DNA from: Salinibacter ruber DSM 13855 | GTDB taxonomy: Bacteria; Bacteroidota; Rhodothermia; Rhodothermales; Salinibacteraceae | Length of the DNA stretch: 64,000 nucleotides | Assembly (NCBI RefSeq): GCF_000013045.1 | Contig: NC_007677.1 | Coordinates: 2,728,001-2,792,000 of the forward strand | Reading direction: 5' to 3' | Shown: piece by piece, positions 17,428 to 24,610 of the stretch | Layout of the letters: each line of letters starts with the position of its first letter | Position numbering within the stretch: the first letter of the stretch is position 1 | Position numbers and translations under genes: made by a program | Notes under the pieces: generated by a model | What the model saw: only the letters and a program-made list of their open reading frames with translations | What the model was told of the DNA's origin: nothing | Database searches by the model: none

Positions 17428-17484
17428 GCGGCATCGCCGCCTTCTCTGCAAAGGCGCTGGTTCTCACGAGCCAGCGCCTTTTTT
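17428..17484 (+). promoter_or_regulatory. Terminator with competing hairpin in the argG leader
   Basis: A strong terminator-like hairpin, AAGGCGCTGG (17451-17460) with CCAGCGCC and TTTTTT (to 17484), ends only 27 bp before the argG start. Upstream, CGCCTT (17438-17443) can pair with AAGGCG (17451-17456), which would break the terminator. A third stem, GCGGC-ATC-GCCGC (17428-17440), could sequester CGCCTT. The three mutually exclusive stems look like transcription attenuation. It could instead just end transcription from upstream. Confidence 0.6.
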
Positions 17485-17511
17485 GTGTTTCCCCCCGATT
17501 TTTGTCTTCCC

Positions 17512-18753
17512 ATGGCCATCGTTCTCGCCTTCAGTGGAGGCCTCGACACCTCCTTCTGCGTTCCGTACCTGCAAGCGACCCACGACGCCCCGGTTCACAC
17601 CGTCACGGTCGACACCGGCGGCCTCACCGACGACGACCGCACGGCGATCGAGGCCCGAGCCCGGCACCTCGGTGCGGACCGGCACCACCTCATCGACGGG
17701 CGGGCGCCGCTCTACGAGGATCACCTGAGCTACCTGATCAAGGGGAATGTCCTGAAGGGCGGCGTCTACCCGCTGTGCGTGGGGCCGGAGCGCATCGTGC
17801 AGGCGCGGGCCGTGGCGGAGGTGGCACAGGCGGTCGGGGCCTCTACGGTCGCCCACGGCTCCACCGGGGCCGGCAACGACCAGGTGCGGTTCGACGTGGC
17901 CCTGCAGCTGGTGGGCGACGACCTCGACGTGATTGCCCCGATTCGCGAGCTCGGCCTAAGCCGGGATGCCTCGACGGCCTACCTCGAGGCGCGCGGCTTT
18001 TCGGTGCCGGACGACACGACCGACTACTCCATCAACCGGGGCCTCTGGGGCACCACGATCGGCGGCAAGGAGACGCTCACGGCGAAGGCTTCGCTGCCGA
18101 CGGACGCCTACCCGGACACGACGGCCCCCGCCGACGCGCCGGACGCGCCGCGCACCCTCACGATCACGTTTGCGAACGGGCTCCCCGTGGCCGTCGACGA
18201 CGCGTCCCTCTCGGGGGTCGAGGTCGTCGAGACGCTCAACGAGGTCGGCGGACGGCATGGCGTGGGGCGGGATGTCCACGTGGGGGACACCATCCTCGGC
18301 ATCAAGGGGCGGATTGGGGTCGAGGCGCCCGCGGCCCAGATCCTGATTACGACCCACCGCGAGCTCGAAAAGGTCGTGCTCTCGGAGCAGCAGCAGGTGC
18401 AGAAGCACACCCTCGGCGACGTGTACGGCCGCCTGCTTCACGAGGGACAGTATTTCGATCCGGTGATGCGGGACGTGGAGGCGTTCCTCGACCACAGTCA
18501 GGACGTCGTCGCCGGCACCGTCACGGTGAAGCTCTTCAAGGGCCGCGCCACGGTGCAGGGCGTCGACAGCCCCCACTCCCTGTTCGACGCCGGTACGGCC
18601 ACCTACGGCGAGGAAAATGCGCTGTGGGACGGTCGGGACGCGGAGGGCTACACCACGCTCGCTGCCATTCCCTCCCTCCTCGCCAAAAAGGCCCGCGCCG
18701 ACACGGATCCCCCGGGCTCCGAGCCGATGATCGCCGAATCGACCACGGGATAG
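17512..18753 (+). CDS. argG: Argininosuccinate synthase
   Basis: ArgG joins citrulline and aspartate using ATP. The 413-residue protein has the ATP pyrophosphatase loop LAFSGGLDTS near its start, GGVYPLCVGPERI, the citrulline/aspartate-binding VAHGSTGAGNDQVRFD, and DYSINRGLWGTTIGG. ATG 17512 (MAIVLAFSGG) is the family start. It opens a same-strand run to argH at 27077. The leader has an attenuator-like terminator. The N-terminal VPYLQATHDAPVHTVTVDTG is closer to the version seen in Bacteroidota than to the E. coli long form. Confidence 0.96.
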   Translation: MAIVLAFSGGLDTSFCVPYLQATHDAPVHTVTVDTGGLTDDDRTAIEARARHLGADRHHLIDGRAPLYEDHLSYLIKGNVLKGGVYPLCVGPERIVQARAVAEVAQAVGASTVAHGSTGAGNDQVRFDVALQLVGDDLDVIAPIRELGLSRDASTAYLEARGFSVPDDTTDYSINRGLWGTTIGGKETLTAKASLPTDAYPDTTAPADAPDAPRTLTITFANGLPVAVDDASLSGVEVVETLNEVGGRHGVGRDVHVGDTILGIKGRIGVEAPAAQILITTHRELEKVVLSEQQQVQKHTLGDVYGRLLHEGQYFDPVMRDVEAFLDHSQDVVAGTVTVKLFKGRATVQGVDSPHSLFDAGTATYGEENALWDGRDAEGYTTLAAIPSLLAKKARADTDPPGSEPMIAESTTG

Positions 18754-18806
18754 CACATCTCCCGTCCCCTCTGCCCCCGCCCTCTCCACTCCCATCCCCC
18801 ACGCCC

Positions 18807-19940
18807 ATGACCGACGACGCCTTCCAGACGGGTCCCGTCGACAAGATTGCCTCTAGCACCGCACACTGCGACATCGAGTCGCCGATCACGCTCTCCCCTT
18901 ATGTCGTGGCCCAGCACGGCTACGTGGTCGTGGTGCGCGCGCTCGACGAGAAGGACCAGTACGACGAGGTCGAGTGCAGCGACGGCGCCTTCCGCCACAT
19001 CCGGGAGGGCGACGTGCTCGTGGGGACGCTCGGCGGGCGGCAGGCGCTCAAAGGGTATAGCGGACGGGTCCCCCGCCACATTGCCCCCGGCGATACGCTG
19101 CACGTGCTCAACCTGGGCGGGCTCATCGGCGAGTGCACCGCAGCCCACCCCAACCTTGGGCCGGCCCTGCCGGTGGAGGTGCTCGGCGCCGTGATGGTCA
19201 AGCGGAACGACCAGTGGACGCACGCCCGGATCCAGGAGGACGCCCTGGAGATGCGGCACCGCCTGGCGACGTCGGTCCCGCTCGTCACGGTCAGCGGCAC
19301 GGCCATGGAGACGGGCAAGACCGAAGCCGCCTGCCGGATCGTGGAGGGGCTGTCGGCGCGCGGGCTTCGGGTGGGCGCCGCCAAGCTGACGGGGGCGTCG
19401 CTCATGCGCGACGTGCGCCGGATGCAGGCGCACGGGGCCACGGCCGTCTCCACCTTCACCGACGCGGGGATTGCCTGCACCGTGGAGGACGCGATCACCC
19501 CCATCGCGAAGGGCGTGATCCATCACCTCAATGAGACGGAGGACCTGGACGTGATCGTGGCGGAGATGGGCGACGGATTCGTCGGCTACTACGGCGTCGA
19601 CGACCTCTTGACGGACATGGAACTGCAGTCCTTCATCGAGGCGCACGTGGTGGCGGCCACCGACCTGGCCGGGGCGTGGGCCGCCGAGCGCACCTTCCGC
19701 GAGCGGTACCACGCCGACATCACCGCACTCACCGGCCCCGTCACCGACAACGACGTGGGGCGCCGCTACATCACACAGCGGCTCGGCGTCACCGCTCTCA
19801 ACGCCCTCCGGCAGGGCACCGCGCTCGTGGACGAGGTCGTGGACGCGCTCCCGGCGTCGGCTTTTCCGGAGGAAATCGAAGCGACGGCCCCCGCAGCACC
19901 GCCGTCGTCCGACGAACAACTCGCAGTCGCGGCGGAATGA
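18807..19940 (+). CDS. P-loop protein of unknown function in arginine cluster, DUF1611-like
   Basis: This 377-residue protein has a beta-rich N-terminal part (about 1-150) and a C-terminal P-loop domain. Walker A is GTAMETGKT (164-172), followed by KLTGASLMRDVRRMQAHG. A Walker B-like strand, DLDVIVAEMGDG, ends at about 257. The layout recalls DUF1611 and BioD/CobQ-type P-loop enzymes. From memory, DUF1611 includes an N-acetyltransferase acting on D-glutamate (DgcN). It sits 53 bp after argG and ahead of argC, inside a cluster that lacks a recognisable N-acyl-glutamate synthase. I infer, without proof, that it may supply that first step. A regulatory or kinase role is also possible. The C-terminal tail (355-377) is low complexity. 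Confidence 0.7.
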   Translation: MTDDAFQTGPVDKIASSTAHCDIESPITLSPYVVAQHGYVVVVRALDEKDQYDEVECSDGAFRHIREGDVLVGTLGGRQALKGYSGRVPRHIAPGDTLHVLNLGGLIGECTAAHPNLGPALPVEVLGAVMVKRNDQWTHARIQEDALEMRHRLATSVPLVTVSGTAMETGKTEAACRIVEGLSARGLRVGAAKLTGASLMRDVRRMQAHGATAVSTFTDAGIACTVEDAITPIAKGVIHHLNETEDLDVIVAEMGDGFVGYYGVDDLLTDMELQSFIEAHVVAATDLAGAWAAERTFRERYHADITALTGPVTDNDVGRRYITQRLGVTALNALRQGTALVDEVVDALPASAFPEEIEATAPAAPPSSDEQLAVAAE

Positions 19941-19950
19941 CGCGCGATTC

Positions 19951-20062
19951 GTGGTGCGTGAAGAGTGGTGCGTGAAGAGTGGTGCGTGAAGAGTGATGCA
20001 CTGGCAGCTGAGCTCTCGCCTCACGTTCCACGCCTCACGTTCCACGCCTCACATTTCACGCC
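19951..20062. repeat. 14-bp tandem repeats in inverted arms before argC
   Basis: Three perfect copies of GTGGTGCGTGAAGA occupy 19951-19992. After a 28-nt centre come two perfect copies of TCACGTTCCACGCC (20021-20048) and one variant, TCACATTTCACGCC (20049-20062). The right arm is an imperfect reverse complement of the left, so the spacer can form a long hairpin between the P-loop gene and argC. Confidence 0.85.
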
Positions 20063-20090
20063 TCCCCCCTCCTCAATTTTACTGCATCCC

Positions 20091-21152
20091 ATGCCACAAC
20101 CTGCGCACTCGTTTTCGGCGTCCCCAACAGCGGTTTCCCACATCGGAGTTCTCCACGGGGCCGGCTACGTGGGCGGCGCACTGATTCGCCTGCTCGCCGC
20201 GCACCCCGCCGCCGCCCTCCACACGGTAACCAGCCGGACGTTCGCCGATCAGCCCGTCGGCGCAGCGCATCCGTCCCTCCGCGGGCAGGTCGATCATACG
20301 TTCACCGCTCCGGACGAGATTGCCTTCGGTTCGCTCGACGCCCTTCTCGTGGCGGCGGAGCACGGCCGGAGCATGCAGGTGGTGCCCGGCATCCTGGAAG
20401 ACGGCTTCGACGGTCCCATCATCGACCTGAGCGCCGACTTTCGGTTCCGGGACCCGGCGGTCTACCCCGAGTGGTTCGACACAGCGCACCCGGCCCCCGG
20501 CCTGCTGGCCGACGCCGTGTACGGCCTGCCGGAGTGGAGCGACGAGATCGGGGGGGCGTCGCTCGTGGCCACGCCCGGCTGCTACGCCACCGGCATCACA
20601 CTGACGCTGGCGCCGCTCGCGCAGCAGGACGTCCCCTTCACCGCCCACGTCACGGCGCTCACCGGCGCGTCCGGGTCGGGCGCCACGCCCTCGTCGGCCA
20701 CCCACTTCCCCGACCGCGACGGCAACGTGCGGCCCTACAAGGTGCTGGGCCACCAGCACCGCCCCGAAATCCGGCAGACGCTCGGCACCCACGTGTCGCT
20801 CGATTTCGTGCCCGCTTCCGGCCCGTGGACGCGCGGCATCTGGGGCACGGCGCAGATCGAGTGGCCGAAGGCGACCGATCCGAACACGGTATCTTCGTGG
20901 TACGAAGAGGCGTACGCCGGCGCGCCGTGCGTCCGCTGCTCGTCAGACAGACTGCCTTCGCTCCAGCCCGCAGTGGGCACCCCGTTCTGCGACCTCGGGT
21001 GGAAAACGGACGGCTCGACCCTCGTCGTCGGCTTTGCCCTCGACAACCTGCTGAAGGGCGCCGCGAGCCAGGCCGTCCAGAACCTCAATCGCATGCTGGG
21101 ACTGCCGGAGACGGCGGGACTGCTTACTTCGCCCGTGTCAGTCTCCACTTGA
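20091..21152 (+). CDS. argC: N-acyl-gamma-glutamyl-phosphate reductase
   Basis: ArgC reduces N-acylglutamyl phosphate to the semialdehyde with NADPH. The 353-residue protein has the dinucleotide loop HGAGYVGGALIRLL, the catalytic Cys in ATPGCYATG, and ALTGASGSGATPSS in the active-site region. ATG 20091 follows the repeat-filled spacer; a longer upstream frame is only read-through of the repeat. The acyl group could be acetyl or succinyl, and the neighbouring ArgF' points to succinyl. Confidence 0.94.
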   Translation: MPQPAHSFSASPTAVSHIGVLHGAGYVGGALIRLLAAHPAAALHTVTSRTFADQPVGAAHPSLRGQVDHTFTAPDEIAFGSLDALLVAAEHGRSMQVVPGILEDGFDGPIIDLSADFRFRDPAVYPEWFDTAHPAPGLLADAVYGLPEWSDEIGGASLVATPGCYATGITLTLAPLAQQDVPFTAHVTALTGASGSGATPSSATHFPDRDGNVRPYKVLGHQHRPEIRQTLGTHVSLDFVPASGPWTRGIWGTAQIEWPKATDPNTVSSWYEEAYAGAPCVRCSSDRLPSLQPAVGTPFCDLGWKTDGSTLVVGFALDNLLKGAASQAVQNLNRMLGLPETAGLLTSPVSVST

Positions 21153-21222
21153 CAGAACGACCGCGGACGGCCGACGGCGGTCCGCGGTCTCATATCTCTT
21201 CCACCCGTAACTAGCACGCCAA

Positions 21223-22410
21223 ATGACCACCGCCGAGACTATCGACATCGAGCAGCAACTCGAGATCCCGACGTACGACAAGATGCCGATGGCGCTCGTG
21301 CGGGGGGAGGGGCCCTACGTGTGGGACGCCGAGGGCACCCGGTACCTCGACTTCTACGGGGGGCACTGCGTGTCGCTGCTCGGCCACTGCCACCCGAACG
21401 TCGTGGCGGCCGTGCAGGCCCAGGCCGAGCAGCTCATCTTCTACTCGAACGTCGCGCACAGCCCGGTCCGCGCCCGGGCCGCCCGGCGGCTGGCGGACCT
21501 GGCCCCCGACGGCCTCGGCAACGTCTTCTTCGCCAACTCCGGCTCGGAGGCCAACGAGACGGCCCTGAAGCTGGCCCGGACGTACACGGGACGGTCCGGC
21601 GTCGTGGCGATGGAGCAGGGCTGGCACGGACGCACCCTCGGCAGCCTCGCCACCACGCACGACGAGACGTACCGCGCCCCCTACACGGACGTGCTTCCGG
21701 AGACGACCTGGGTCCCGGTGGGCGACCTCGACGCCGCGGAGGCGGTGCTGTCCTCTGAGGAGATTGCGGCCGTCCTCCTGGAGCCGATCCAGAGCATCGC
21801 CGGCATGCGGGCGATGCCCGCCGACTACGTGCAGGGCCTCCGTGCCCTCTGCGACGCGACCGGCACGCTTCTGATTTTCGACGAGGTGCAGACGGGCGTG
21901 GGGCGGACCGGCACGTTTTCCATGAGCGCCCCCCTCGGCGCCACGCCGGATCTCATTGCCCTCGCCAAGAGCCTCGGGGCCGGGGTGCCGGTGAGTGCCG
22001 TGCTCGTGGACGACGCCGTGGCCGCAGCCGTGGACCCCGGCGACCAGGGCTCCACGTTCGGCGGGGGGATGCTCGCGATGGCGGCCGTGGAGGCCACCCT
22101 CCGGACGCTGGTGGAGGACGACCTGATGGGCCGGGCGACCGACATCCACACACAGGTGGCCGAGGCCGTGGGGCCGGTCGTCGAGGAAGTGCGCGGGCGC
22201 GGCTGCCTGATGGGGCTCAAGCTGAACCGGCCGGCCGAGCCCGTGATCGATGCGCTTCGCGACCAGAATGTGCTCGTCGGCGGCTCGTCGGACCCCTACG
22301 TGATGCGCCTGATGCCCCCGCTCGTCGTCTCGGACGACGACGTGACCGCCTTCGCGGAGGCGCTCCACGCCGCCCTCGACGCCACCTCGGCCCCTGCCAG
22401 AGCACACTGA
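21223..22410 (+). CDS. argD: Acylornithine aminotransferase
   Basis: This class III PLP aminotransferase makes N-acylornithine from the semialdehyde and glutamate. The 395-residue protein has YLDFYGGHCVSLLGHCHP, FANSGSEANETALKLAR, the IFDEVQTGVGRTG motif, and the PLP lysine in ALAKSLGAGVP. GGMLAMAAVEATL closes the active site. It lies between argC and argF' with 70-bp gaps on each side. Specificity for the acetyl or succinyl form cannot be told from sequence. Confidence 0.93.
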   Translation: MTTAETIDIEQQLEIPTYDKMPMALVRGEGPYVWDAEGTRYLDFYGGHCVSLLGHCHPNVVAAVQAQAEQLIFYSNVAHSPVRARAARRLADLAPDGLGNVFFANSGSEANETALKLARTYTGRSGVVAMEQGWHGRTLGSLATTHDETYRAPYTDVLPETTWVPVGDLDAAEAVLSSEEIAAVLLEPIQSIAGMRAMPADYVQGLRALCDATGTLLIFDEVQTGVGRTGTFSMSAPLGATPDLIALAKSLGAGVPVSAVLVDDAVAAAVDPGDQGSTFGGGMLAMAAVEATLRTLVEDDLMGRATDIHTQVAEAVGPVVEEVRGRGCLMGLKLNRPAEPVIDALRDQNVLVGGSSDPYVMRLMPPLVVSDDDVTAFAEALHAALDATSAPARAH

Positions 22411-22480
22411 CGTGACGACTCCGACGCGTGGAAACCCGCCGATTTCCCCTTTCTCCCTGCGATTGATCTCCTCCACAACA

Positions 22481-23539
22481 ATGCCAACGTCTCCGTCCCC
22501 CACAACCTCGTCCTCCTCCAGCACGGACGACCTGCAGCACATCCTCCGCGTCGACGCGGTTTCGGACGCCACCTGGGACGCGCTCCGTCACACCGCCGTG
22601 CAGCATCGACACGACGGCACCCTGCACGCCGGGGCCGCTTCGGGCTCGTCCCTCGGGCTCGTCTTCATGAACCCCTCGCTCCGCACCCGCACCTCGATGG
22701 AGGGCGCCGCCGCGCACCTGGGGGCCCGCCACACGACCCTGGTGCCGGGCAACGGGAGCTGGGCCCTCGAATGGGAGCTGGGCGCCGTGATGGACGGCGA
22801 GGCGGCCGAGCACGTGCGGGAGGCAATCGGCGTGCTGTCGCGCTACCACGACGCCCTGGGCGTCCGCGTCTTCGCGTCCGGCACCGATTACGGCGCCGAC
22901 GCACAGGACACGCTCATCCGCACTGTCGCCGAGCACGCGACGGTGCCGGTCATCAACCTGGAGTCCGCCTGGGCGCATCCGTGTCAGGGCCTCGCCGACG
23001 CGGCCCTGCTCACCGAGCGGTACGGGGACGCCCTTGCGGACAAAACCTTCGTCCTCTCGTGGGCGCCGCACCCGAAGCCCCTGCCGATGGCCGTGCCGAA
23101 CACGGCGCTCCGCACGGCGGCCCGCTGCGGGATGGACGTGACCGTGGCCCGCCCCGACACGCATGCCCTCGACCCGGGGGTGATGGCCGAGGCGGAGGCG
23201 CTGGCCGAGACGCAGGGCGGATCGGTCTCGGCGACGAGCGACCAGGCGGCCGCGGCGGAGGGGGCCGACGTGGTCTACGCCAAGTCGTGGGGCGGCCCGC
23301 TCGTGTACGAGAACCCGAAGGCCGAGTCCGAGGCCCGGGCGGCCCGTTCCGACTGGCGCATCACCGCGGACCTGATGGCACGCACCCGAAACGGCGCGTT
23401 CCTGCACTGCCTCCCCGTCCGCCGCAACGTGGTGGTGGACGACGCGGTGCTCGATGGGCCGCACGCCGCCCACCTCGATCAGGCCGAATACCGCCTCCAC
23501 GCGCAGAAGGCGCTTCTCCAGTACGTGTGGAGCCTCTGA
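22481..23539 (+). CDS. argF': N-acylornithine carbamoyltransferase, succinylornithine-like
   Basis: This enzyme makes acyl-citrulline from carbamoyl phosphate and an acyl-ornithine. The 352-residue protein has the carbamoyl phosphate loop NPSLRTRTSMEGA (65-77) and HPCQGLAD. WAPHPKPLPMAVPN and HCLPVRRNVVVDD resemble Bacteroides succinylornithine transcarbamylase more than Xanthomonas acetylornithine transcarbamylase. Ala109 (in MDGEAAEH) sits where, by my recalled alignment, the acetyl enzyme has Glu92 and the succinyl enzyme Pro90. The Lys that is carboxylated in the acetyl enzyme is Val here. I use ATG 22481; GTG 22412 would add 23 low-complexity residues. Confidence 0.9.
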   Translation: MPTSPSPTTSSSSSTDDLQHILRVDAVSDATWDALRHTAVQHRHDGTLHAGAASGSSLGLVFMNPSLRTRTSMEGAAAHLGARHTTLVPGNGSWALEWELGAVMDGEAAEHVREAIGVLSRYHDALGVRVFASGTDYGADAQDTLIRTVAEHATVPVINLESAWAHPCQGLADAALLTERYGDALADKTFVLSWAPHPKPLPMAVPNTALRTAARCGMDVTVARPDTHALDPGVMAEAEALAETQGGSVSATSDQAAAAEGADVVYAKSWGGPLVYENPKAESEARAARSDWRITADLMARTRNGAFLHCLPVRRNVVVDDAVLDGPHAAHLDQAEYRLHAQKALLQYVWSL

Positions 23540-23672
23540 GCGCGGGGGAATGAGAGCGCGGGAGCATGGGCGTACTCCTCTACACTCTTGGAAAAGACCC
23601 CAATCCCCCGCGCCCCCACGCTTCCGTGCTCTCTTCTTGCTACTTAAACGACGCGAAGCAGTATCAATCCTG
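23540..23672. repeat. Purine-rich/pyrimidine-rich inverted arms before argB
   Basis: A purine-rich arm (GCGCGGGGGAATGAGAGC, then GCGGGAGCATGGG) is followed by a partly complementary pyrimidine-rich arm (CCAATCCCCCGCG, CCCCCACGCTTCC). The 133-bp argF'-argB spacer thus resembles the other repeat-filled spacers of the cluster, though less regular. Confidence 0.45.
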
Positions 23673-24476
23673 ATGACCAGTAAGACGAAAGCGCCGACGG
23701 TAATCAAGATCAGCGGATCGCTCCTCGACGAGCCGAACGCACTGGCCGACCTCTGGCCCAGTGTCCAGGCGCTGCACGAGGACGCCCCGGTGGTGCTCGT
23801 CCACGGCGGCGGCACGCAGATGACGGCCCTCGCGGACCGGCTCGGCCACACGCCGGAGCGGGTCCAGGGCCGTCGCATCACGACCGACCTCGACCTCAAG
23901 ATCGCGCAGTGGGCCATTCGGGGCTCGCTCAACACGACCCTCGTGTCGGAGGCCCAGCAGCACGACCTCACCGCGGTAGGGGTGTCGGGGGCCGACGCCA
24001 CCCTGGTCCAGGTGTCCAAACGCCCGGCGTGGGACGTCGACGGGCGGACCGTCGACTTCGGATGGGTCGGCGACATCGAGCACGTCGACCCCTCCCTTCT
24101 GGAGGGATTGATGGCCCGGTCGCTGGTGCCCGTCGTGGCCCCCCTCGGCATTGACGACGAGGGGCAGGTCTACAACGTGAACGCCGACACGGTTGCCCGT
24201 GCGCTGGCCGAGGCCCTCGCGGCCGACCCGTTGCTCTACGTCACCGAGGCGGGGGCCGTGCGCCGGGACGCCGAGAATCCCGCGTCTCGCCTGGCCACCT
24301 GTCCCCCGGGCACCGCCCGGCAGGGAATCGCGGAGGGGTGGATCGCAGGCGGCATGCGCGTCAAGGTCGAAACGGCGCTCGACGCCCTCGACGGTTCCGT
24401 TGGCGCAGTGTATATCTGCGGCCCGGGCGACCTCCTGGCTCGGTCGCAGGCCACGGAGGTCGTACTGGAGGCGTGA
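23673..24476 (+). CDS. argB: N-acylglutamate kinase
   Basis: ArgB phosphorylates N-acylglutamate. The 267-residue amino acid kinase has IKISGSL at the start and VLVHGGGTQMTAL for ATP/substrate binding. Also present are GRRITTDLDLKIAQWAI, VYNVNADTVA, and the C-terminal EGWIAGGMRVKVETALDAL. ATG 23673 is preferred because it directly precedes the conserved start; the longer frame overlaps the end of argF'. It lacks the N-terminal helix of arginine-inhibited ArgB, so feedback control by arginine on this enzyme is not expected. Confidence 0.92.
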   Translation: MTSKTKAPTVIKISGSLLDEPNALADLWPSVQALHEDAPVVLVHGGGTQMTALADRLGHTPERVQGRRITTDLDLKIAQWAIRGSLNTTLVSEAQQHDLTAVGVSGADATLVQVSKRPAWDVDGRTVDFGWVGDIEHVDPSLLEGLMARSLVPVVAPLGIDDEGQVYNVNADTVARALAEALAADPLLYVTEAGAVRRDAENPASRLATCPPGTARQGIAEGWIAGGMRVKVETALDALDGSVGAVYICGPGDLLARSQATEVVLEA

Positions 24477-24477
24477 T

Positions 24478-24519
24478 GCGTGAATTGTGATGCGTGAATT
24501 GTGATGCGTGAATCGTGCC
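24478..24519. repeat. 14-bp tandem repeat after argB
   Basis: Two perfect copies of GCGTGAATTGTGAT (24478-24505) and one variant (24506-24519) begin next to the argB stop codon, which itself lies in a partial unit, GCGTGAT. A weak complementary arm, GCGTTTCACGTTTC, lies at about 24544-24557. Confidence 0.8.
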
Positions 24520-24610
24520 CGGTGTCTCTGCTCCCCACGACATGCGTTTCACGTTTCGAGAGGCGAGAATCGGGCAACGACGTGATACATCAACCGACTT
24601 CCCGGATGCA

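Noticed and set aside
16865-17511. A tRNA or small RNA gene upstream of argG ended by the hairpin at 17451-17484.
   Set aside because: No T-loop sequence (GTTCGANTC) or cloverleaf was found. A small RNA cannot be excluded, but nothing beyond the terminator supports it.
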